Source: Bacteroidaceae bacterium (lineage in GTDB: Bacteria > Bacteroidota > Bacteroidia > Bacteroidales > Bacteroidaceae). From it: a stretch of 18,536 nt of DNA. How positions within the stretch are numbered: the stretch's first letter is position 1; each line of letters begins with the position of its first letter. Positions 5,623 through 12,575 of the stretch are shown piece after piece. The position numbers and the translations under genes were made by a program. Location: assembly GCA_017551845.1 (NCBI GenBank), contig JAFZKR010000155.1, positions 1 through 18,536 on the forward strand. Direction: 5' to 3'. The notes beneath the pieces were generated by a model. The model was not told where the DNA came from and did no database searches. It was given only the letters and a program-made list of their open reading frames with translations.

Positions 5623-6987
5623 CGGCCTTATGCTCAGACCCGAATATGATGCTGAGATAAAGGTGTCTTGAGTGTAAAATCTGTCAAAAAAGAAGGATCT
5701 GGACATTATAGGATCGGTCAGTTCGATATTACTAGTCCAATAGTGTCCATGATCCTGCTCCTGAATAATACCTGAGACAAAAGCTTCGGACATCGGGAGA
5801 AAGATACTGTTTCCTTCAAAACCGGGTATGTTGCTGGTTATCTGATATCCGGGAATGCCGGCTATTGTATCGAGCGTCCAAGTGCAGTTGGAGTTTAATT
5901 CTACAAATTCTGAATTGGATGGAATACGCCATTCTGAACCCCAAAGTGTATATGCTGCATCACATGAAGTTTTAAGCGATTTGCTGTTGTCGGTATAAAT
6001 GGTGTAATCATCATTATAGTATGATTCATCATATCCATGAGGGTATTCAGACTTCCATTCGCTTATCTTTTTGTTGTAATACCAATCCGATAAAGCAGTA
6101 ATACTCTCCTGGTTGATGTTGTAATTTGTTTCGGTCAGGCCCCAACTGTAATAGTCTCCATGATCATACGGGGTGTAAGCGCCAATGTTGGTAGTGGCCC
6201 ATTTTACGCTTAGGCCAAGGTCGACGTAGCTTGGCTGCCAGTTGATAGAGAATTCTTTGGCATCGCTATGGAATGACTGTCCAATATTAAATGTATTGGG
6301 CTGAACGCGGAAAGAGGTCCGATAATAGATGTCTTTGCCTGAAATGAACAGAGGAACATCTACGCGGAAAGTATCGTTCTGAACGGTGTGTGATAAGGTG
6401 GATTGGTCAAATGGTACATAATAAACATCATCAAAAGAATCATCCATGGACAGCTCAATGCCAAATTCGTAATCATTCTGTTTAAGCAGAGTGTCGTTCA
6501 TCATAGCGGCCAGACCTTCAATCGCTCCAGCTAATGTCAATTGCCCGTTTGTTACATATTTATAACTTACAGCTTCAAGGTCTGGCACATGCCACTGGGC
6601 AGTGAATGATTTGGTTTCTCCGGTTATGATGCCGTCTTTGTCGGTTAATAAGTATGTCCGGAAGTAATATGTACTATCATGTTCAGTCGGTATTCTGGCT
6701 GTTATGGATTCTTGGGATTGGCCCGGTTTGCGCTTATTAAATATCGCAAATATCAAACTGGTGGAGTCTGTGTGGAATGATGGTGTAGTTGATAATTGGA
6801 ATCCACACTTCATGTATTCGTAAGAATTCAAATTCTGAATCTCTCCGTGTAGGTTATAAAACCAATAGCAGTCATGCTCTGCATCTAATGTTATCGGTTT
6901 TGGAACTGAAGTTGTTGACACGTTTTCTTTTTCACATGAGCTGAAAAGAAAAAGAATGCTGATTGTAAATAAGTAAAGATTTTTCAT
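5611..6987 (-). CDS. Surface lipoprotein with a Fibrobacter-type paralogous C-terminal domain
   Basis: The 458-aa product begins MKNLYLFTISILFLFSSCEK, a lipoprotein signal with lipobox FSSC and lipidated Cys18. The acidic E-K-E after the cysteine is compatible with surface export in Bacteroidetes. Two similar regions of about 100 residues follow, each with a YYFRTYL or YYRTSFR strand before a short terminal strand (KSFTA, KEFSI), probably Ig-like folds. The C-terminal part starts YVDLGLSVKWATTNIGAY, contains WGSEWRIPSNSEFVEL and ends GLSIRPV, the pattern of the Fibrobacter succinogenes paralogous domain family common in Bacteroidales. Ligand and function are unknown. Its last codons and TAG lie inside a palindromic repeat. 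It follows the ABC gene by 43 nt. Confidence 0.82.
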   Translation of the reverse strand: MKNLYLFTISILFLFSSCEKENVSTTSVPKPITLDAEHDCYWFYNLHGEIQNLNSYEYMKCGFQLSTTPSFHTDSTSLIFAIFNKRKPGQSQESITARIPTEHDSTYYFRTYLLTDKDGIITGETKSFTAQWHVPDLEAVSYKYVTNGQLTLAGAIEGLAAMMNDTLLKQNDYEFGIELSMDDSFDDVYYVPFDQSTLSHTVQNDTFRVDVPLFISGKDIYYRTSFRVQPNTFNIGQSFHSDAKEFSINWQPSYVDLGLSVKWATTNIGAYTPYDHGDYYSWGLTETNYNINQESITALSDWYYNKKISEWKSEYPHGYDESYYNDDYTIYTDNSKSLKTSCDAAYTLWGSEWRIPSNSEFVELNSNCTWTLDTIAGIPGYQITSNIPGFEGNSIFLPMSEAFVSGIIQEQDHGHYWTSNIELTDPIMSRSFFFDRFYTQDTFISASYSGLSIRPVTQ

Positions 6988-7012
6988 ATAAATAATAATT
7001 ATTGGTCAGTTT

Positions 7013-7039
7013 ACACATAAGGGGTTGTCCCTATTGTGT
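7013..7039. repeat. 27-nt palindromic repeat, copy 2
   Basis: It begins ACACATAAGGGG and ends TCCCTATTGTGT, with 9 of 11 arm positions paired after the first ACAC alignment. On the minus strand it contains the TAG stop (7031-7033) of the ABC ATPase gene and lies in the 43-nt gap before the lipoprotein gene. It may act as a weak terminator or a 3'-end stabiliser. Confidence 0.6.
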
Positions 7040-8476
7040 TCTAGTTAGTTTAAGCGTGTGATCGATGGTGGAGGGGAGTTCCTCGGGATAGTGAGTTACT
7101 ATTATGAGGGTATTTTGCGGGTTGTTGCAGAAGGCTTTTATTATTTCCATTACCAGGGAACGGTTGCGGCGGTCCAGTCCGTGAAGGGGTTCGTCAAGGA
7201 TGAGTAGGGAAGGGTTCTTTACGAATGCGCGGGCAAGCAGGATCATTCGCTGCTCTCCGCTGGAGAGTTCCAGGAAATCGCGGTCTTCAAGTTCCGTTAT
7301 TCCGAAAATGTTCATCCATACGCGGCATTTTTCACGTTCTTCTATAGTAATTTTTTTATACAAGCCTATGGTGTCGTGAAGGCCCGATGCCACTATGTCG
7401 ATGGCGGGGTAACGGCGGCAGTAGGAGCGGTGCATCTCGGGCGATACGTATCCTATGTGCTTTTTTATCTCCCAGATGCTCTCTCCGGTACCGCGTGGAC
7501 GTCCAAATAGGGCTATGTCACATGCGTAGGACTGCGGATTATCGGCATAGACCATACTCAGCAGGGTGGATTTGCCGCTTCCGTTGGGACCTAAGAGCGC
7601 CCAGTGTTCACCTTTGCGCACTATCCAGTCCAGTTCGTTCAGGATTCGGCGGCTCTCATATTGCAATGTTACCTTTTTGCAGCGAACTATCTCGTCGCTG
7701 TCCATTCCGTTCTCCGGCAGATTATGCATCAGATTCACCAAAATCTGGGGCAGGAGGTGTTCTGGGAGTGATTCTTCGGGCTCAGCCATATAGTCATGGA
7801 CGGGCATTACGGTGCTGCAGCGGCGGTCATGCACCTCTATTACATGGGTAATGAATTGTGGGATATCTTCGCGGCGTGATACCACGAGGATAATCTGCAT
7901 CTTCCATTCTGTAACAAGATTTTCCAGCAGGCGGCAGAGCATATCGCGGGTCTGGGCGTCAAGGCCTATGAAGGGACTGTCGATGATTATCATGCGGGGT
8001 CGGACGGCCAGTGAACGGGCCAGCTGGTACTTGCGCATTTCACCGCTGGAGAGTGTCACAAGCTGCTTATTCCAGATAAAGGGCAGGTCAAACAAGGTGA
8101 ACAGGCGCTCTTTCCATACAGGATCTTTAATGGCAGGAAATGCATCACTAACTATGGGTGATTCTCCCATTTCGGTCATGTTCCAGCGCTGCTGGTAGAA
8201 GTAGGTGCTGTCAGCGCTGCCGTAGCTGTCACGGAAGGTGATGTTGCGGATATCGGCCCCACAAATGCCGTTGCCGTATTCCACCTCGCGGTTGTCGAGC
8301 AGGGGATACTGGCGGAGCAAAGTGTTTACCAGCAGGGTCTTGCCCGCACCGTTGGGGCCAACAATAGCGGTCTGCCAGCCGTCGCGTATGCAAAGGTTTA
8401 TTGGCGATACCATTCTGTAACGGGCATCACAGGCCAGACCATTCTCTATTCTTATGGTAAAATCGCTGGTTTCCAC
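7031..8476 (-). CDS. Double-cassette ABC ATPase (ModF/PhrA-like), no membrane domain
   Basis: The 481-aa product holds two ABC cassettes in tandem. Cassette 1 has Walker A GPNGAGKT (40-47) and signature LSSGE (142-146). Its Walker B reads MIIIDSP (162-168), with Ser167 where the catalytic glutamate normally is, and the switch region reads LVVSRRED instead of containing a histidine. Cassette 2 is complete: GPNGSGKST (296-304), LSSGEQ, LLILDEPLHGLD and IIVTHYPEE. Length and layout resemble ModF/PhrA proteins, whose role is poorly defined despite names linking them to molybdate or photorepair. With no transmembrane partner nearby, transport is not supported. One working site and one degenerate site is an inference. 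Confidence 0.85.
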   Translation of the reverse strand: METSDFTIRIENGLACDARYRMVSPINLCIRDGWQTAIVGPNGAGKTLLVNTLLRQYPLLDNREVEYGNGICGADIRNITFRDSYGSADSTYFYQQRWNMTEMGESPIVSDAFPAIKDPVWKERLFTLFDLPFIWNKQLVTLSSGEMRKYQLARSLAVRPRMIIIDSPFIGLDAQTRDMLCRLLENLVTEWKMQIILVVSRREDIPQFITHVIEVHDRRCSTVMPVHDYMAEPEESLPEHLLPQILVNLMHNLPENGMDSDEIVRCKKVTLQYESRRILNELDWIVRKGEHWALLGPNGSGKSTLLSMVYADNPQSYACDIALFGRPRGTGESIWEIKKHIGYVSPEMHRSYCRRYPAIDIVASGLHDTIGLYKKITIEEREKCRVWMNIFGITELEDRDFLELSSGEQRMILLARAFVKNPSLLILDEPLHGLDRRNRSLVMEIIKAFCNNPQNTLIIVTHYPEELPSTIDHTLKLTRTQ

Positions 8477-8494
8477 TTTCTTGCTCTTATGACT

Positions 8495-8503
8495 GCAAAG
8501 TTA
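8495..8503 (-). promoter_or_regulatory. -7 box of the ABC ATPase gene
   Basis: On the minus strand this reads TAACTTTGC, an exact match to TAnnTTTG. The ABC start codon is 18 nt downstream, so the leader would be about 12 nt. It lies within the 52-nt divergent gap shared with the methyltransferase gene. Confidence 0.5.
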
Positions 8504-8528
8504 GTGTAAAAAGCACTACCTTAGCACC

Positions 8529-9233
8529 ATGATTCCCGCTTTATACCTTATTCCCAATCTGCTGGGCGAGACACCTGTGGAGCAGGTTCTGCCGCCTTAC
8601 AATCACGAGATAATACTCGGAATCCGCCATTTTATTGTAGAGGATGTGCGCACAGCACGCCGTTTCCTCAAGCTGGTGGACCGCAGCATTGACATAGATC
8701 AGCTCACATTCTACACACTCAACAAGCACACCAACCCGAAGGAGGTATCAAGCATGCTCAAACCAATGGAGGAGGGCAATCCCATGGGAGTAATATCCGA
8801 AGCCGGATGCCCCGCCGTAGCCGATCCCGGGGCCGATGTAGTAGCAATAGCCCAGCGAAAGGGCTTGCAAGTAATCCCGCTGGTAGGACCTTCAAGCATT
8901 ATCCTGGCAGTAATGGGATCAGGATTTAACGGCCAGAGCTTTGCCTTCAACGGCTACCTTCCCATAGAACCCGACGACCGCATCAAAACCCTAAAGAAAC
9001 TGGAACAGCGAGCATACACTGAGAACCAGACTCAACTCTTTATAGAGACTCCGTACCGGAATACCAAGATGATGTCAGACATCCTTAAGGCTTGCCGCCC
9101 CCAAACCCATCTCTGCATAGCTGCCGGCCTCACCACCAAGGATGAGTACATCCGTACCCGCACAATAAAAGAGTGGGGTGGTCATCTCCCGCAATTAGAC
9201 AAAATACCTTGTATTTTCTTGATATACAAATAG
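8529..9233 (+). CDS. RsmI-like SAM-dependent methyltransferase (tetrapyrrole methylase fold)
   Basis: The 234-aa product begins MIPALYLIPNLLGET, close to the LYLIPTPLG opening of RsmI. It keeps SEAGCPAVADPG (90-101) and VIPLVGPSSI (115-124), the substrate/SAM pocket motifs of the family, plus FIETPYRN near 178. RsmI methylates the ribose of C1402 in 16S rRNA. This protein is about 50 residues shorter than E. coli RsmI and lacks the C-terminal extension. Bacteroidetes often have such a short paralogue, so the exact substrate is uncertain. The start fits the family. The only -7-like box (TACCTTAGC, 8517-8525) almost touches the ATG, so the leader must be very short unless transcription starts inside the divergent gene. 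Confidence 0.85.
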   Translation: MIPALYLIPNLLGETPVEQVLPPYNHEIILGIRHFIVEDVRTARRFLKLVDRSIDIDQLTFYTLNKHTNPKEVSSMLKPMEEGNPMGVISEAGCPAVADPGADVVAIAQRKGLQVIPLVGPSSIILAVMGSGFNGQSFAFNGYLPIEPDDRIKTLKKLEQRAYTENQTQLFIETPYRNTKMMSDILKACRPQTHLCIAAGLTTKDEYIRTRTIKEWGGHLPQLDKIPCIFLIYK

Positions 9234-9355
9234 AAGGTTCAGGAATCGGTCAGACAGCTTGCAAGAATTACGCCCCAATTGCACTGTTTTGAACTGTCCC
9301 GTTGTCCTGAGTCCTGTTTTGAAAATTTTTGACAAATATGTACCTGACTCAAAGT

Positions 9356-9382
9356 ACACGGCAGGGACGGTTCCTATTGTGT
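9356..9382. repeat. 27-nt palindromic repeat, copy 3
   Basis: It begins ACACGGCAGGGACGG and ends TTCCTATTGTGT. The ACAC and GTGT ends and the 10-mer CCTATTGTGT are shared with copies 1 and 2, while the centre differs. This copy is not at a stop codon. A related but weak half-site, GAACTGTCCCGTTGTCC, lies at 9291-9307. Confidence 0.5.
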
Positions 9383-9389
9383 GAAGGAA

Positions 9390-9443
9390 AAAACTTACGC
9401 CCCTTCTAGGAAAAAATTTTTTCCCTTAAGGGGCGCAAGTTTT
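9390..9443. terminator. 54-nt palindrome with A6T6 centre, possible bidirectional terminator
   Basis: Bases 9390-9416 and 9417-9443 are complementary at 23 of 27 positions. The arms read AAAACTTACGCCCCTT and AAGGGGCGCAAGTTTT towards the outside, and the centre is AAAAAATTTTTT. It lies between two convergent genes and each arm has a GC-rich block with a U-rich edge, so terminating in both directions is plausible. An inserted palindrome cannot be excluded. Confidence 0.5.
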
Positions 9444-9527
9444 AGTGTTAAGAGAAAAATCTGACACGCTTGTCAGGCCATTTTCCTTAAATAAAAAACT
9501 TTTATATTTATTGTTCCCTTTTGCAGT

Positions 9528-9719
9528 AGCCGAACTATCAGTTTGGGGAGCATTACCGGAAGGCGTGAGCGGAGAACCCTGAAAGATCCCGTTAAGAACG
9601 CCGCTTGTTCGAGGAACGTTAAGCCCCGTAGGGGATTATTAGGACGAGTTCGGCGTTTAGGGTCTGGAGGGGTTCGGAGTAGCCTGGAGGGGTTGTCTCC
9701 CCAAACTGATAGTTCGGCT
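9528..9719. repeat. 192-nt element with perfect 23-bp terminal inverted repeats; structured RNA or MITE
   Basis: The left end AGCCGAACTATCAGTTTGGG and three more bases (9528-9550) is perfectly complementary to 9697-9719. The interior can fold further: AACCC (9575-9579) with GGGTT (9690-9694), AACGCCG (9597-9603) with CGGCGTT (9651-9657), GTTC-GAG-GAAC (9607-9617) and CCCC-GTA-GGGG (9624-9634). The result is a long rod ending in two small hairpins. Internal direct repeats are CTGGAGGGGTT twice with a 20-nt period (9664, 9684) and CGTTAAG twice. It encodes no reading frame of note and no transposase. It sits four bases beyond the dppIV stop, and no clear target duplication is seen. I do not recognise the family. 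Confidence 0.65.
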
Positions 9720-9723
9720 GTGC

Positions 9724-11925
9724 TTATTTCAAGTTCTCGTCAAAGAAGCGCAGCATGCGGGTAAACAGGTGCTTGCGGTGGGAGTAGCCGGTGATGCTGT
9801 GCTCCTTGCCTGGATAGACCTGCATATCAAAATCAACTCCAGCATTTATCAGAGCATTGATGTATGAGGCGGTGTTGCTGAAGAACACGTTGTCATCATC
9901 AAGACCATGAACTATGAGCAGACGGCCGTGCAGTTTGTTGATGCGTTCGATGGCCGATGCATCGTGGTAGCCGTCGGCATTCTGTTTGGGCTGCTGCATA
10001 AAGCGCTCGGTATAGGGGGCATCATAGTAGCGCCAGTCAGTTACGGGGGCTACAGCTACGCCGCACTTGAATACCGGAGTGCCTTCACTCATTGACATCA
10101 GGGTGTTGTATCCGCCGTAGCTCCAGCCCCAGATAGCGATCCGTTCAGCATCAATGTAGGGGAGTGAGCCTAAGTACTTGGCGGCAGCTACCTGATCCTG
10201 GCTTTCCATTACGCCCAGATGTTTGTAGGTCTGTTTCTTGAAATCAGCTCCGCGGCGGCCTGTACCGCGACCGTCAACCACAGCTACGGCATAACCGCGA
10301 TAGGTGAGGAGGGCCTCAAAACTGGCTCCGGGATAAAATCCTGCTCCCCATTCATTGATCATCTCATTGGAGCCCGGGCCGCTGTACTGGTACAGGATAA
10401 CAGGGCAGGGGTGTGAGGCATCGGCTGTGGCGGGTTTTATCATCCAGCCATATAGGGTTGTGCCATCGACAGTCTGGAAGGAGAAGAGTTCCTTGCGGGG
10501 GAGCCCGTACTCTGAGGCGGCTTGCCTGACATCGGCATTATCCTCAATAACGGCCAGTATCTTGCCGTTAGCATCCATGCGTGTTACCACGAATGGGGTA
10601 TTCATATCAGACCATGAGTTGATGAAGTATTTGCAGCCTGTGCTGAAACGGGCATGGTTGGTGCCTTGCTGCGGAGTAAGGTTGGTTTTCTTGCCTTTGC
10701 CATCAATCTTCCAGACATTGCAGTCATACATGGCTGATTCATTGCTCTCATAATAGACAGTGCCGCTCTTGGCATCATAGCCATGGATTGCAAGTACATC
10801 AAAATCGCCCTTGGTAATCTGTTTCTGGAGTCTGCCGGTAAGGTCATAGAGATAGAGGTGGCGATGTCCGTCACGCTCACTCTGCATTATGAAACGGTCA
10901 CCGTAGAACTGCGTCTGCATGTAGCCGAACTCATCAATGTAACGGCTATCCTCTTCACGCAGAATAAGAGTGCAAACAGTTGAGCGTGGGTTGGCAGAGT
11001 ATATCTCCAGCTTGTTCTGAAGGCGGTTAAGGGTGAAAATGAACAGGTTGTTGTCATCATTCTCAACAAACTTGATGCGCGGAATATAGGATGTGCTGTC
11101 AAGCTTGAGGTCCATATCGCGTATCACGGAACTCTTTATATCAAAAGATTGGACTGATACCTTTGAATTTGCGGCTCCGGCTGTGGGATACTGTTGCGGC
11201 CGATAGCTGAGAAGCTCCTGTGAATATGCGTCACGGTCAATGTCGGTAGCAAAGAAGGGTAGTTGATAGCTGTCAACATTTGACTCATCAAAACGTATCC
11301 AGGCAATCATGCGGCTATCGGCGCTGAACTCGTAGGCGCGGGTCAGGCCGAACTCCTCCTCGTATGCCCAGTCGGGGATGCCGTTACGTATCTTGCCAAG
11401 CTCACCATCCTTGGTTACCTGTACTTCAGCATTATTGAATAACAGTTTGACTAAGAATATGTTATTGTTGCGGACAAATGCTATGTTATGGCCATCGGGA
11501 GAGAATGCGGGAACCTGTACAGGACCGCCGGTGGTGAGCGGGTCAATCTTGTTGTTGCGAATGGAATAGATGTAGTAGTTGGCCGTATATGAGCGGCGGA
11601 AAATCTTTTCCACATATTGTTCCAGCAGGATGATATCTTCAGTGGGTGAGAGAATGAAACGGCCAAGTGCGGGAAGTTTTTCACCGCGTGAGGTGTTCAG
11701 GTTCAGAACGGTGTCTGTCACTGCTCCTGTCTTGAATGAGTACTTGAGGATGCAGTTGCCCTGAGATTGAAGGTAGTGTTCACCGTCGGCCATTGGGGTG
11801 ATTGCGGATAATCCGCTGCCGGAGAATTTACCTCCAATAATGTCATCAAGAGTGAGTTTCTTGTTCTGGGCTGTCAGTGACAGGGCTGTGAGCGCTGTTA
11901 CGGCAAGTATGGTGAATCTCTTCAT
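9724..11925 (-). CDS. dppIV: Dipeptidyl peptidase IV (S9B), secreted
   Basis: The enzyme removes X-Pro or X-Ala dipeptides from peptide N-termini, usually in the periplasm or at the surface of Bacteroidales. The 733-aa protein starts with a Sec signal peptide, MKRFTILAVTALTALSLTAQ. The middle is the DPPIV beta-propeller, with the EE motif DWAYEEEFG that holds the substrate amino group and SERDGHRHLYLYD. The C-terminal hydrolase has the triad Ser602 (GWSYGGY), Asp677 (HGLDDDNV) and His709 (GKEHS). The related prolyl tripeptidyl peptidase is similar in size, but HGxxDDNV and DWxYEEEF favour DPPIV. The gene follows the Sua5 gene by 38 nt with its own -7 box and ends just before the 192-nt element. 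Confidence 0.92.
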   Translation of the reverse strand: MKRFTILAVTALTALSLTAQNKKLTLDDIIGGKFSGSGLSAITPMADGEHYLQSQGNCILKYSFKTGAVTDTVLNLNTSRGEKLPALGRFILSPTEDIILLEQYVEKIFRRSYTANYYIYSIRNNKIDPLTTGGPVQVPAFSPDGHNIAFVRNNNIFLVKLLFNNAEVQVTKDGELGKIRNGIPDWAYEEEFGLTRAYEFSADSRMIAWIRFDESNVDSYQLPFFATDIDRDAYSQELLSYRPQQYPTAGAANSKVSVQSFDIKSSVIRDMDLKLDSTSYIPRIKFVENDDNNLFIFTLNRLQNKLEIYSANPRSTVCTLILREEDSRYIDEFGYMQTQFYGDRFIMQSERDGHRHLYLYDLTGRLQKQITKGDFDVLAIHGYDAKSGTVYYESNESAMYDCNVWKIDGKGKKTNLTPQQGTNHARFSTGCKYFINSWSDMNTPFVVTRMDANGKILAVIEDNADVRQAASEYGLPRKELFSFQTVDGTTLYGWMIKPATADASHPCPVILYQYSGPGSNEMINEWGAGFYPGASFEALLTYRGYAVAVVDGRGTGRRGADFKKQTYKHLGVMESQDQVAAAKYLGSLPYIDAERIAIWGWSYGGYNTLMSMSEGTPVFKCGVAVAPVTDWRYYDAPYTERFMQQPKQNADGYHDASAIERINKLHGRLLIVHGLDDDNVFFSNTASYINALINAGVDFDMQVYPGKEHSITGYSHRKHLFTRMLRFFDENLK

Positions 11926-11958
11926 ATCTTTGTGGTTATATAGTTACTTATGGAATGT

Positions 11959-11966
11959 CAAATTTA
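11959..11966 (-). promoter_or_regulatory. -7 box of dppIV, overlapping the Sua5 stop codon
   Basis: On the minus strand this reads TAAATTTG, an exact TAnnTTTG match; its TAA is also the stop codon of the upstream Sua5 gene. The dppIV ATG is 33 nt downstream. No -33 TTTG is seen at normal distance. Confidence 0.45.
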
Positions 11967-12575
11967 CTCGTCAAGTATGCCTTTCCCCTGACGTATTATC
12001 TCCTGTTCGCCGTTTACGCAATAGACCACGGTGGAATACTCAAAACCTCCGGATCCGCCATTTATTACAAGATCCACGTCATCACCTAAACGCTCATCAA
12101 TAAGCTCCGGGTCAGTGAGGTAACCTATGTCATCGGACTCATCGTATGGAACAGTGGTTGAAAGCAGGGGAGCACCGAGCTGGCGGCATATTTCACGTGT
12201 TATGTCATTGTCAGGCACGCGTATGCCTACTTCCTTGCGGTTGCTGAATATCTTGGGCAGACGGCTGCCGGCACGCAGCACAAAGGTAAACGGACCCGGC
12301 AGGTTGCGTTTCATTGTCTTGAACGTGGCGTTGTCAATCTGAACATACTGGCTGATGTCACTCAAGTCATAGCATACTATTGAGAAACGGTGTTTCTGCG
12401 GGTTCATACCTTTGATTTTGCAGATACGCTCTATCGGGCGCTCCTTGAGTGCGTGGCAGCCCAAAGCGTAGGCGGTGTCAGTGGGAAACACAATGACTCC
12501 GCCGCCATTCAGAATGTCCAGGATGCGGTCTAAGTCACGTTGACTTGTGTTCTTTTCGTATAGTCTTATCAGCAT
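11964..12575 (-). CDS. L-threonylcarbamoyladenylate synthase (Sua5/YrdC family)
   Basis: The enzyme makes threonylcarbamoyl-AMP from threonine, bicarbonate and ATP, the first step of t6A37 formation in ANN-decoding tRNAs. The 203-aa protein has the YrdC core only: PTDTAYALG at 31-39, the KxRxS signature KHRFS at 61-65, NLPGPFTFVLRA and GIRVP, then LLSTTVP. It lacks the extra Sua5 C-terminal domain, so TsaC/YrdC-like is the closer description. Its ATG overlaps the miaA stop by seven bases (ATGCTGA), which suggests coupled translation. It is the last gene of the compact lpx-miaA run, and a dppIV promoter box overlaps its end. Confidence 0.92.
   Translation of the reverse strand: MLIRLYEKNTSQRDLDRILDILNGGGVIVFPTDTAYALGCHALKERPIERICKIKGMNPQKHRFSIVCYDLSDISQYVQIDNATFKTMKRNLPGPFTFVLRAGSRLPKIFSNRKEVGIRVPDNDITREICRQLGAPLLSTTVPYDESDDIGYLTDPELIDERLGDDVDLVINGGSGGFEYSTVVYCVNGEQEIIRQGKGILDE

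Larger units (their letters stand above)
9234..9723. other. 490-nt convergent intergenic region rich in inverted repeats
   Basis: No plausible gene is seen between the ends of the RsmI-like and dppIV genes. From left to right it holds a weak GTCCC half-site (9281-9305), the third 27-nt palindrome (9356-9382), a 54-nt palindrome (9390-9443), a small hairpin AAAAT-CTGACA/TGTCAG-gcc-ATTTT (9456-9484) and a 192-nt element (9528-9719). The stretch 9481-9527 is about 21% GC by eye, against about 56% inside the 192-nt element. This contrast suggests inserted sequence. Confidence 0.7.

Noticed and set aside
7387..7851. 154-aa arginine- and serine-rich frame on the plus strand
   Set aside because: It is a shadow of the ABC ATPase gene on the other strand, whose motifs are clear.
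9251..9723. CRISPR array or tandem repeat locus in the repeat-rich gap
   Set aside because: The repeats differ in sequence, are irregularly spaced, and no cas gene is nearby.
9724..11925. Prolyl tripeptidyl peptidase instead of DPPIV
   Set aside because: Length and triad positions are close to what I recall for that enzyme, but DWxYEEEF and HGxxDDNV match DPPIV better.
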